Positions 15,816-23,527 are shown, counted from the first letter of the stretch. The stretch is 23,527 nt of DNA from Actinomycetes bacterium (GCA_021808425.1 JAKBBS010000037.1:1-23527); one strand, 5' to 3'. Notes: generated by a model not told the origin, from the sequence alone. A program made the numbers and translations.

Positions 15816-16702
15816 GCAAGACGCGTGACGCGCCACTCGAGGGCGGCGGACCAGTCGTAGAGCGGCCCGTCGAGACTTCTATCGAAGGGGGCGGCGGCGT
15901 CCGCAGCGTGCGGAGGGCACTCGACCTGCTGTTCTTACTCTCGGATGCTCGGCCAGTTCTGTCGCTCAGCGAGTGCGCTCGGGCGACAGGGCTTCCCAAG
16001 ACCACCACTTTGCGGCTTCTCGAGACGTTGGAGTCAGCAGGGGTACTTTGGGGACAGGACGGACATTATGTACCTGGGCCAGCCCTACTGCAGTGGTCGA
16101 GGATAGCTTCCGACGCCTGGATGCTTCCGCCGAACGTTCAGGAGATCATCGACGAGGCGGCGGCGCAGACCGGTGAGACGGTCAATGTCTACGTTCGTAG
16201 GGGCCTGCAAAGGGTATGCATCGCACACGCCCAAGGCTCGCAAAGCCTTCGCCACGTCGTTCAAGTCGGCGATCAGCTACCCCTTTGGGCTGGGGCTTCG
16301 GCAAAAATCCTCCTCGCAGAAGAGCCCGACGATGACCCGGACACTGATACCCCGGGGCTTCTCCTCCGCGTCGCTCTCACCTCCCCTCAGGGTGTTGCAC
16401 ACCTGCGCACGTTGATCGAGTGGGTGCGCATGGCTCGCCGCCAAGGCTGGGCCACCAGTCACGCAGAGCGCGACGACCTTGTGGCAGCTGTGTCTGTCCC
16501 GATTGATTGCTCATCTGTTGGTGGGGTCATAACGGCACTCTCCGTGTCCGGGCCCACCAACCGCTTTCCCGAGGAACGTATACCTGAGCTGATCAATGCC
16601 ATGACAACTACAGCTTCACTCATCGCACGACGCAATTCAATCGGATCTGGGAGTGCCACGCTCGGGATCGCCCGTCTCATCTCATCGAAAGGAACCAATT
16701 GA
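15800..16702 (+). CDS. IclR-family transcriptional regulator
   Basis: From GTG 15800 the protein has 300 residues. After a poorly conserved N-terminal tail of about 35 residues comes the winged helix-turn-helix (VRSVRRALDLLFLLS, LSLSECARATGLPKTTTLRLLETLESAGVL), then a linker helix and the IclR ligand-binding domain (VRRGLQRVCIAHAQGSQSLRHVVQVGDQLPLWAGASAKILLAEE, GWATSHAERDDLVAAVSVPI). IclR proteins sense small acids or aromatic metabolites and bind palindromes in divergent promoters, which matches the 15741-15761 site. No Shine-Dalgarno precedes the GTG and TACAAT sits 8 bases before it, so a leaderless mRNA is likely. The upstream in-frame ATG at 15671 would run through the promoter and into the aldehyde dehydrogenase, so it is rejected. 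The stop overlaps the CoA-transferase start (TTGA). Confidence 0.9.
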   Translation: MSGNTSKTRDAPLEGGGPVVERPVETSIEGGGGVRSVRRALDLLFLLSDARPVLSLSECARATGLPKTTTLRLLETLESAGVLWGQDGHYVPGPALLQWSRIASDAWMLPPNVQEIIDEAAAQTGETVNVYVRRGLQRVCIAHAQGSQSLRHVVQVGDQLPLWAGASAKILLAEEPDDDPDTDTPGLLLRVALTSPQGVAHLRTLIEWVRMARRQGWATSHAERDDLVAAVSVPIDCSSVGGVITALSVSGPTNRFPEERIPELINAMTTTASLIARRNSIGSGSATLGIARLISSKGTN

Positions 16703-17898
16703 CCATCCACCTCCTGAGCGGAATCAGGGTCCTCGACATGACCAACGTCCTCGCAGGACCCTACTGCGGTTACCAGCTTGCCTTGCTCGGCGCAGACGTC
16801 ATCAAAGTGGAAATGCCCGGCACTGGTGACCTGGCGAGACAGTTAGGCGCCGATCCGGGCCTGAACGCTGATGGTCTCGGAGCCTCGTTTCTCGCGCAGA
16901 ACGCTGGGAAACGATCCGTCGAAATCGACCTCAAAGATGCTGAAGGCGAGAGAGAGTTCAAGGAACTGCTCTGCGACGCAGATGTCCTGCTGGAGAACTT
17001 CCGCCCCGGTGTCCTGTCACGTCTCGGTTATCCTTGGGAGACGTTGCAGGAGATCAACCCGGGGCTCATCTACTGCGCTATCTCCGGATTCGGCCAGTCA
17101 GGACCAATGTCCGATCGGCCAGCGTACGACCAAATTATCCAAGGACTCGCCGGCATGATGAGCGTGACTGGTAACGAAGAGGTAAGCCCTCTCCGAGCTG
17201 GCTTCCCGGTGTCGGACACGGTCGGGGGGTTGGCCGGAGCTATGGCTGTTTGCGCTGCCCTCTTAGAGCGCTCACGCTCCGGTCGAGGCCACGTGTTGGA
17301 CATATCGATGCTCGAAACGTCGGCCTCTGCTATGGGTTGGGCAGTGTCCAACTACCTGATCACCGGCCAGCCCCCGACGCCCATGGGCAACGACAACGCT
17401 ACGGCCGCCCCATCGGGAGCCTTCCCGACAGCAGACGGACTCATTAACATCGCACCCAACAAGCAGGAGCAGTTCGAGAAGCTCTGCGAATTGATCGGTC
17501 AAAGCGAACTACCAAAGGACCCTAGATTCGTTTGTCGAGAGGACCGTAAGGCCAATCGGGACGCGATCAACCACGCGATCTCCGCTGGCCTCGCAGCCAA
17601 GCCGGCCTCCGAATGGGAAGTACTGCTCTCCGAGAACGGAGTCCCCGCCGCAAGGGTGCTAAGTGTCCCTCAGATGGTTGAGCTTGAACAGCTCGCAGTC
17701 CGTGGATTCTTCACCGACCTTCCATTTCCCGGCAGGCCAGGACGGACGCTACGCGTCAGCGGCAATGGCGTGATGGTGGACGGTGTCGCTTGCTCTGTCA
17801 CGAACGCGCCGCCGCTGCTCGGGGAACACAATAGCGAAGTGCTCTCCGAGCAGCGGCGGCGCACGGCGGAGTTGACAAGCCGGAAATCGGGGCAGTGA
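16699..17898 (+). CDS. Family III CoA-transferase (CaiB/BaiF type)
   Basis: A 399-residue protein of the interlocked-ring CoA-transferase family: GIRVLDMTNVLAGPYCGYQLALLGADVIKVEMPGTGD at the N-terminus, NAGKRSVEIDLK, LLENFRPGVLSRLGY, and the catalytic Asp in RPAYDQIIQGLAG (D144), the counterpart of formyl-CoA transferase Asp169. It moves CoA between carboxylic acids with an aspartyl-CoA intermediate. The start is TTG 16699, coupled to the iclR stop by TTGA, with AAAGGA upstream. The stop in turn overlaps the lyase start. Pairing with a citryl-CoA-lyase-like enzyme suggests that it makes the CoA thioester that the lyase cleaves, drawing CoA from a released acyl-CoA. A racemase of the same fold is less likely given the context. 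Confidence 0.9.
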   Translation: MTIHLLSGIRVLDMTNVLAGPYCGYQLALLGADVIKVEMPGTGDLARQLGADPGLNADGLGASFLAQNAGKRSVEIDLKDAEGEREFKELLCDADVLLENFRPGVLSRLGYPWETLQEINPGLIYCAISGFGQSGPMSDRPAYDQIIQGLAGMMSVTGNEEVSPLRAGFPVSDTVGGLAGAMAVCAALLERSRSGRGHVLDISMLETSASAMGWAVSNYLITGQPPTPMGNDNATAAPSGAFPTADGLINIAPNKQEQFEKLCELIGQSELPKDPRFVCREDRKANRDAINHAISAGLAAKPASEWEVLLSENGVPAARVLSVPQMVELEQLAVRGFFTDLPFPGRPGRTLRVSGNGVMVDGVACSVTNAPPLLGEHNSEVLSEQRRRTAELTSRKSGQ

Positions 17899-18704
17899 CC
17901 TCCTCAGGTGAATCGGCGACATCCGAAATCGCTGATTGGTGGTCAACGAGCATCTCGGATATCACGCCCGGCGTCATCCGGCTGCGCGGCCATGACATCG
18001 TGGAGCTCCTCGAATCCTGGGACCTGGTATCGGTCATTTGGCTGATGCTTCGCTCCACGACCCCGAGCCCAGAAGAGTCCTCGCTACTCCGAGCCGCTAT
18101 GGTTGCGTCAGTTGACCACGGTCCCCAGGCGCCTTCAATTGCCGCTGCACGTATGGCGGCAACGTGTGGGATAGGAATCAATTCCGCTCTAGCAACCGGC
18201 GTCAACCTGCTCGGCGATACTCACGGTGGGGCGGGACAGCAATGCGTCGAGCTGTACCACGAAATTCGTGACACAATCGATGACGGAACCACACTCACCA
18301 GTGCCACCACCGAGGTAGTCGCCCGTTGGAGGACCCGCGATCGCTACCTCCCCGGCTTCGGGCACCGGTTCCACCATGTCGACCCCCGCAGCCGGCCCCT
18401 CCTGCGCCTCGTAGATGCTGCCGCCGAGGAGGGGATAGTCACCGGGGTGTTCGCCCTGATTGCCCGGGAGGTCGAAGCATGTCTCGGAGTCGGTCGACCA
18501 AGACCGGTGCCGATGAACGTGGATGGCGCGACTGCGGTAATCTATGCCGAACTCGGTTTTAGCCCTGAGATGGCTCGCGGACTTTTCTGCCTGTCACGTA
18601 GCGTCGGGATACTTGCCCATGCCCAGGAGGAAATGGATGGTGGTGCGAGGATCAAGGGTCCCATGCCGAAGTCCATACTTCCCTCCTACGTTGGACCTGG
18701 CTAG
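17895..18704 (+). CDS. Citryl-CoA-lyase-like member of the citrate synthase family
   Basis: A 269-residue, short-form citrate synthase fold protein. It has the helices around VDHGPQAPSIAAAR (H75), LLGDTHGGAGQQC (H110), PGFGHRFHHVDPR (H157, matching the oxaloacetate-binding GH-x-DPR segment) and MNVDGATAVIYAELGF (D210, matching the catalytic Asp of citrate synthase). Full-length citrate synthases have about 370-430 residues. The 260-270 residue forms include the citryl-CoA lyases, which cleave citryl-CoA to oxaloacetate and acetyl-CoA. GTG 17895 shares GTGA with the CoA-transferase stop. I infer a retro-Claisen/aldol-type cleavage of a 3-hydroxy-3-carboxyacyl-CoA. The true substrate may be citryl-CoA or an analogue such as a citramalyl-type thioester. 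No clear terminator follows in 18705-18789. Confidence 0.8.
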   Translation: MTSSGESATSEIADWWSTSISDITPGVIRLRGHDIVELLESWDLVSVIWLMLRSTTPSPEESSLLRAAMVASVDHGPQAPSIAAARMAATCGIGINSALATGVNLLGDTHGGAGQQCVELYHEIRDTIDDGTTLTSATTEVVARWRTRDRYLPGFGHRFHHVDPRSRPLLRLVDAAAEEGIVTGVFALIAREVEACLGVGRPRPVPMNVDGATAVIYAELGFSPEMARGLFCLSRSVGILAHAQEEMDGGARIKGPMPKSILPSYVGPG

Positions 18705-18789
18705 CGCGGTGTTCGCAACCGTAAACTGATGCGACGGTCGACCGACTAGGCCCAACTAGACCCAAAACGTAAACCTAAAGGCGTCGTCT

Positions 18790-20376
18790 TCAGGAGCCTG
18801 ACTCCAGGTCCGCCAGAGCCGCTGCAATGTCGACATCGTCTGCTCGGACCCTCCCCTCGGCGACGCCGGCCCCGTTCAGGAGAACAAACTCGGTGGTAGC
18901 GCCGGCTCGACGGCTGTCGCGCCATGCGGCGCGGACCTCCTTCAAGGAATACGTAGCCCGGGTCGGCAATCCCAATCGACGAAGAGTCTCGCTATAACCA
19001 TCTACAACGTCACGCGAAATTCTGCCGAGGTGAACCGCCAAGAATCCCGCTACTACCATGCCAAGAGCCACGGCGTCACCGTGGCGGTCCGGCCCAGGTT
19101 CCATTAAGCGCTCGAAGGCTCGCCCAAACGTATGACCATATCGCAAGGCGATCCTCTCCCCCTGCTCGCGCTGATCCAGAGCGACAATCGCTGCCTTGAG
19201 CATGGTCGAGCGCGCCAGGACGTCGACAAGCACGTCGCGATCGCCTATGTGCGCTGCCTGAGCTGTCAAGGTGGCAAGAAATGCAGGGTCGGCGATTACC
19301 GCGTGTTTAGCGATCTCGGCAAGCCCGCTGCGAAAGCCCGACTCCCGGTTCCCCAACGCCAATTCGACGTCGTCGATGACCACCAGCGGCTGATGGATAG
19401 TGCCGGCAAGGTTGTCTCCCGTTGCAAGGCGAACTCCGTTCTTGCCCCCTACCGCCGCGTCGGCCTGCGCGTGCAGGGTGGTGGGGATCAAAGCCAGCGG
19501 CATCCCTCGGTTGTAAGTAGCCGAGACAAACCCTGCGAGATAACAAAGGTTCTCCCCTCCGACCCCCACCAGCAGATCCCCTGCACCAGCTTCTTCTCGC
19601 GCAAGCCATTCGGATACCTCCTCGGCCGCACCGAAGCGGTTCAGTGGCTCCTTGCCAGTGACAACGAACTCGTACGCTTCCATAGCACCGCCAGCCCGCA
19701 TCTGCTTGCAGAGCATTGCTACCGTGTCACGCTCAGCATTCTCTGACAACACGAAGCTCCTCCGCGGGACCACCAGTTTGGGCAACAGCGAGGGCAGAGT
19801 CCCGGCTATCCCCGCCCCGACGTGTACTTGGTGGGCTCCCCCCATCGGTGCAACGAGGACGCTCCTGACTCCAGGGTCGATTGTTTCTGGAGCGACGACG
19901 GCTTCCAATAGGTCAACGACGATATCTTCGGGCCGGCGGCGGTCGGTACGAACCGACATTTGAGCAGCTTCGCGGTAGATTGGCTGACGACGTTGGTAAA
20001 TTTCACCGATGTCGGGGCGACTCATCATCGGCCGTAGATTGTCGTTTCCGATCCGAAGTACCGCCTCCTCGTAGCTCACCTCCAAGTGGACGCTGGTGAC
20101 GGCCTTCAACGCCGCACGAGTGCCCGGATGTTCTACCGCTCCGCCTCCCAGCGCTACGACCGCATCCGGTCCGGCCAGCACCTCCATGAGAGACTGGTGC
20201 TCCATACGACGGAACGCGACCTCACCGTCAGCGGCGAATATTTCACGCACCCGGCGGCGAGTCCGGTGTTCGATGAGGATATCTATATCGACGAAAGGAA
20301 GGCCGAGTTTCTCCGCCAGCAGGTAACCAATCGTCGTCTTGCCGGCTCCCATGAACCCCATCAGGACAAGTATCAA
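18790..20376 (-). CDS. aroKB: Fused shikimate kinase / divergent 3-dehydroquinate synthase-like protein
   Basis: A 528-residue fusion. Residues 1-165 are a canonical shikimate kinase: P-loop GFMGAGKTT (7-15), DID (30-32), GEVAFRRME, GGG (77-79) and the LRP lid (114-116). Residues 170-528 are a dehydroquinate-synthase fold that keeps the zinc ligands E354, H415 and H432 and K357, K394 and R408. It departs from DHQS at several conserved places: the NAD-binding GE..K is GKEPLN, GGGVVGD is GVGGENLCY, GGKTxVN is GGKNGVR, LNxGHTFGHA is LRYGHTFGRA (Asn to R412, His to R419) and DKK is DSR. It may still make dehydroquinate, or may be a different sugar-phosphate cyclase. The start is TTG 20376 after GGAGGT with short spacing. 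It lies 94 bases downstream of recR. Confidence 0.82.
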   Translation of the reverse strand: MILVLMGFMGAGKTTIGYLLAEKLGLPFVDIDILIEHRTRRRVREIFAADGEVAFRRMEHQSLMEVLAGPDAVVALGGGAVEHPGTRAALKAVTSVHLEVSYEEAVLRIGNDNLRPMMSRPDIGEIYQRRQPIYREAAQMSVRTDRRRPEDIVVDLLEAVVAPETIDPGVRSVLVAPMGGAHQVHVGAGIAGTLPSLLPKLVVPRRSFVLSENAERDTVAMLCKQMRAGGAMEAYEFVVTGKEPLNRFGAAEEVSEWLAREEAGAGDLLVGVGGENLCYLAGFVSATYNRGMPLALIPTTLHAQADAAVGGKNGVRLATGDNLAGTIHQPLVVIDDVELALGNRESGFRSGLAEIAKHAVIADPAFLATLTAQAAHIGDRDVLVDVLARSTMLKAAIVALDQREQGERIALRYGHTFGRAFERLMEPGPDRHGDAVALGMVVAGFLAVHLGRISRDVVDGYSETLRRLGLPTRATYSLKEVRAAWRDSRRAGATTEFVLLNGAGVAEGRVRADDVDIAAALADLESGS

Positions 20377-20470
20377 ACAGAACCTCCACTACTCGCCACA
20401 AGACATTGTTGCATGCAGCTTCGTCCGCCCAGGTCGATCGTCGGTAGCCTGGCCGGGATCAAATTACCGG

Positions 20471-21160
<690 letters not shown>

Positions 21161-21192
21161 CCGGATTGCAAGCCTACAGCGTCACTCCGCCG

Positions 21193-21567
21193 TCAGCCGG
21201 GACCGAGCAGGCCGCCGAGATCGCCGACCCCTGGTAGTCCACCCAGGCCCGGCATTCCCCCGAACCCCGCGGAGCTGAGAGCATCGCTGGCCAAAGCCCC
21301 GGCCTTCTCTACCCCGTCGCGTACAGCGGCGAGCACCAGATCCTGCAGCATGTCGACGTCGCCCGGGTCCACGACCGACGGGTCGATCGTCACAGACTGG
21401 AACTCGAACGCGCCGGTCAGACGGACTTTCACAGCCCCTCCGCCGGCAGTTCCCTCGACGACCTCGGCCGCTGTCGTCTCCTGGGCTTCGGCGAGGTTCT
21501 GTTGCATCCGTTCGAGCTGGCCCATCAGCTGCCCGATGTCGAACGGCGCACCTTCACTCGCACTCAT
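21193..21567 (-). CDS. ybaB: YbaB/EbfC-family nucleoid-associated DNA-binding protein
   Basis: A 124-residue protein: helical N-terminus (FDIGQLMGQLERMQQNLAEAQETTAAEVVEGTAGGGAVKVRLTG), the central beta hairpin with the G-x-V-x-V pattern, SVTIDPSVVDPGDVDMLQDLVLAAVRDG, and a Gly/Pro/Met-rich flexible tail (GFGGMPGLGGLPGVGDLGG). The family forms tweezer-like dimers that bind DNA and are encoded between dnaX and recR in many bacteria, as here. ATG 21567 overlaps the dnaX stop (ATGA), so it is translationally coupled. Confidence 0.93.
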   Translation of the reverse strand: MSASEGAPFDIGQLMGQLERMQQNLAEAQETTAAEVVEGTAGGGAVKVRLTGAFEFQSVTIDPSVVDPGDVDMLQDLVLAAVRDGVEKAGALASDALSSAGFGGMPGLGGLPGVGDLGGLLGPG

Positions 21568-23309
21568 AGCTCGACCTCCTCGGCACCTGGGAACGCCTCC
21601 AAGAGGCGCTGCTCAGGCGAGGTTAGCGCTCCGGGTGCGTCTACAAGCTCCGCCGGATCGAAGACTTCCGAATAGTCCTCGCCGTAGTCGCTCGCCGGCT
21701 TCGCAGTCGACGGGCCAGCTCCCTGCGCGCCCCCAAGATCGGGGTCGATGACGAGCTTGAGATCGACCCGTCTGCCGAAGTGCGCTGTCATTGCGGCCTC
21801 GATCTCGCCTCGGTTAGCCTCGGCGCGAGATAGCAGGCCCCGATCGGGCACCGCCAACAGCACACTGCCTCCCTCGCTCGTGAGAAAACGGCCGGTAGCC
21901 ACGTAAACCTTCACGGCGGGGCGCAGTCCCGCAAGGATCGTATCTCCCCACGCCAGCGTCATTTCTTCCCTCGTCGGTGCCGTGGGCGCGCCAGCCGAAG
22001 AACGCGGTCCGGCGACTCGCGGAGAGGGCGGAGGTGGTGGGGGGGGCGGCGGCATCCGCGGGCGGCCGAGTTCGACTGACGGCTGAGCTGCACGACCTGC
22101 CGGGACGTCTCGACGCAACGGAACCGGACCGGGCCGCTCGTTACCGCTCGGAGCGTTGCCAGTCTGTACGTCGCTATTCGGATTGTTAGCGCCGCTGTCA
22201 ACTAGCCGCTCGAGTCGTTCTATGCGCTCCACCAGCGCTGCCTTGCTCTCGTCGAGGTCTGTTGCACTGAGGCGGACCAGGGCGACTTCCAGGGTGACTC
22301 GTGGGTCCGGCGAGTCGCGCATGTCGATCATCGCCGCACCGATCACCTCCATGGCTCGCACGAGTCCAGCAGGCCCTAGGGTTCGGGCGTGCCCTTCGGC
22401 TTCAGCGAGCTCGCTGGGCGCAAGCTGCACGAGCTTGGGCGCCCTCGTCGCCAGAAAACCGTTCCTCAGGTATTCGAGAAGCTCGCTCCCAAGGCGGCGC
22501 GCGTCCAAGCCGGACTGTGCGGCCTCTGCAACCTTGGAAAGGACCCCGGCGGGGTCCCGGTCGGCCAGGGCCGCTACGACATCGCCGACTGACCGCGAGT
22601 CTTTTTCGATGCCACCGGCAGCAGCCACCTGGTCCAGGACCGAAAGGGCGTCGCGGGCCGAGCCCTGACCCCTTCTCACCACGACCTCGATCGCCTCCTG
22701 GTCGACGTCCACTCCCGCCCGGGAGGCGACATCGTTCACCAGAGCGGCAAGCACCTCAGCGCCAAGCAGGTGGAACTCGAAATGCAGTGTGCGGCTGCGG
22801 ATCGTTTCCAGGACCTTTTGGGGATCCGTGGTCGCAAGGACGAAGATCACGTGCGCCGGCGGATCCTCGAGGGTCTTGAGAAGTGCGCTCGCCGCAGCAG
22901 AGGTGATCTGGTGGACTTCGTCGACGATGTAAACCTTCCACCTTCCAGGGCTGCCGAGAGCCACCCTTGAAAGAAGGTCCCGCATCTCGTCGATACCCCT
23001 GTTTGTTGCCGAATCGAGTTCCTGCACGTCGAGCGACGAGCCGGAGCGGACAGCCTTACAAGACGCACAGGTCCCGCAGGGCTCCCCCTCCTGCGGGTTT
23101 TCGCAGTTCAGCGCCATCGCCAGGATCCGAGCCGTGCTCGTCTTGCCTGTGCCCCTCGGGCCACTGAAAAGGTAGGCGTGCGCCACCTTGGAATCGCGCA
23201 CCGCCGCTCGCAGCGCCCTTGTCACATGATCCTGGCCGACGACGTCGGCGAAGCGCTGTGGCCGGAACCGTCGGTAGAGCGCCTGATATGGAACCGCTGC
23301 GTCAGCCAC
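21564..23309 (-). CDS. dnaX: DNA polymerase III subunit gamma/tau
   Basis: A 581-residue clamp-loader ATPase: YQALYRRFRPQRFADVVGQ, Walker A GPRGTGKT (50-57), zinc-module cysteines C69, C78, C81 and C84, Walker B VYIVDEVHQ (127-134; the usual DEVHML reads DEVHQI), RSR arginine segment (171-173), the helical collar domain, then a Pro-rich linker with eight consecutive Pro near residues 419-427 and a C-terminal tau-like domain. It loads the beta clamp and ties the polymerase core to the helicase. GTG 23309 has no Shine-Dalgarno but TAGGCT lies 7 bases upstream, suggesting a leaderless transcript. The Pro-rich region contains an 8-base C run in the mRNA (22039-22046). The SRP RNA gene lies immediately upstream. 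Confidence 0.96.
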   Translation of the reverse strand: MADAAVPYQALYRRFRPQRFADVVGQDHVTRALRAAVRDSKVAHAYLFSGPRGTGKTSTARILAMALNCENPQEGEPCGTCASCKAVRSGSSLDVQELDSATNRGIDEMRDLLSRVALGSPGRWKVYIVDEVHQITSAAASALLKTLEDPPAHVIFVLATTDPQKVLETIRSRTLHFEFHLLGAEVLAALVNDVASRAGVDVDQEAIEVVVRRGQGSARDALSVLDQVAAAGGIEKDSRSVGDVVAALADRDPAGVLSKVAEAAQSGLDARRLGSELLEYLRNGFLATRAPKLVQLAPSELAEAEGHARTLGPAGLVRAMEVIGAAMIDMRDSPDPRVTLEVALVRLSATDLDESKAALVERIERLERLVDSGANNPNSDVQTGNAPSGNERPGPVPLRRDVPAGRAAQPSVELGRPRMPPPPPPPPPSPRVAGPRSSAGAPTAPTREEMTLAWGDTILAGLRPAVKVYVATGRFLTSEGGSVLLAVPDRGLLSRAEANRGEIEAAMTAHFGRRVDLKLVIDPDLGGAQGAGPSTAKPASDYGEDYSEVFDPAELVDAPGALTSPEQRLLEAFPGAEEVEL

Positions 23310-23316
23310 GAAGCTG

Positions 23317-23322
23317 AGCCTA
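23317..23322 (-). promoter_or_regulatory. Candidate -10 box for leaderless dnaX mRNA
   Basis: TAGGCT (a TANNNT match) lies on the minus strand with exactly seven bases between it and the GTG of dnaX, and no purine-rich ribosome site is present. This geometry is typical of leaderless actinobacterial genes, where transcription begins at the first base of the start codon. No convincing -35 was seen. Read-through from the SRP RNA gene is the alternative. Confidence 0.4.
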
Positions 23323-23398
23323 GAAGGTGCAGCGCAACCCTGAACGTCCGAGCTGGTCGATCAAGGGGGCCATAGCAGGCAAAATCTGGTAGCAGTCA

Positions 23399-23524
23399 GG
23401 CGCCCGGTGCGACGGTCAGGCGATCTGCGGCACACGAGGCATTCCGCTGAGAGCTGCTGCCGTCAGGCCCTGACTCGGTTCACGGTGCGACGTTGCGCAG
23501 GACCCGACCGCCGCACCCGGCGCC
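23399..23524 (-). ncRNA. ffs: Signal recognition particle RNA, bacterial small type (4.5S-like)
   Basis: The minus strand carries the signature of SRP helix 8: GTCAGGGCC, then tetraloop TGAC (23462-23465), then GGCAGCAGC, which matches the universal pattern GTCAGG-N-CC, tetraloop, GG-N-AGCAGC. The outer ends pair with each other: 23502-23524 with 23399-23421 form about 22 base pairs, including G-U pairs, with a single G-G mismatch. A middle stem (CTGCG against CGCAG) continues toward helix 8. This RNA binds Ffh and guides membrane-protein targeting. The tetraloop is UGAC, of the URRC class, rather than the common GGAA. Its location just upstream of dnaX is common in Gram-positive bacteria. 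The exact ends are not determined, and the 5' end lies close to the window edge. Confidence 0.88.
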
Positions 23525-23527
23525 CGT

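Noticed and set aside
18705..18789. Terminator between the convergent lyase and kinase/synthase genes
   Set aside because: Only short palindromes (such as CGGTCGACCG and TCGCA/TGCGA) are present and none is followed by a T-tract in either direction.
7370..20376. A quinate/shikimate degradation pathway made from aroQ plus the kinase/synthase fusion
   Set aside because: No quinate/shikimate dehydrogenase, dehydroshikimate dehydratase or protocatechuate gene is present, and the shikimate kinase half is biosynthetic.

Overview
The window looks like chromosomal DNA of a high-GC Gram-positive-type bacterium (Actinomycetota). The evidence is GC-rich third codon positions, frequent GTG and TTG starts, candidate leaderless GTG genes, an SRP RNA followed by dnaX-ybaB-recR, and an Ala/Ser/Thr-rich solute-binding lipoprotein. 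An Acidimicrobiia-like member would fit, but the sequence does not prove the class. No tRNA, rRNA, CRISPR array, insertion sequence or phage gene was seen, and no gap without a gene exceeds 300 bases.

Right end (18.8-23.5 kb, minus strand) is a housekeeping block in the order SRP RNA, dnaX, ybaB, recR, then a fused shikimate kinase / dehydroquinate-synthase-like gene. The SRP RNA has a UGAC (URRC-class) apical tetraloop. RecR carries a roughly 30-residue insertion in its zinc finger. The synthase half of the fusion keeps its zinc ligands but has lost several other family-defining residues.

Middle and left (about 1.5-18.7 kb) is a catabolic and transport island built around an IclR regulator. 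To the right, on the plus strand, lie iclR, a CaiB/BaiF (family III) CoA-transferase and a citryl-CoA-lyase-like protein, joined by 4-base overlaps. To the left, on the minus strand, lies a long probable operon: aldehyde dehydrogenase, Zn alcohol dehydrogenase, TPP-dependent lyase, cupin, an RbsB/FrcA/RbsC-type ABC importer, a type II dehydroquinase, acyl-CoA dehydrogenase, family I CoA-transferase, MaoC hydratase, a ketopantoate-reductase/glyoxalase-fold fusion and an MFS transporter. Both arms start from a shared divergent promoter at about 15.74-15.82 kb that contains a 21-bp near-palindrome.

My working model is inference. An imported polyol- or carboxylate-like compound is oxidised (alcohol and aldehyde dehydrogenases), possibly cleaved by the TPP enzyme, and activated by CoA transfer. 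It is then dehydrogenated and hydrated, and cut by the citryl-CoA-lyase-like enzyme into a 2-oxoacid plus acetyl-CoA. The substrate cannot be read from the sequence.

Far left (0-1.4 kb) holds an antibiotic-biosynthesis-monooxygenase-fold gene with its own strong promoter and an overlapping inverted repeat. It is followed by an N-terminally truncated dihydrodipicolinate-reductase-like remnant and then the tail of an unidentified plus-strand gene with a terminator-like hairpin.
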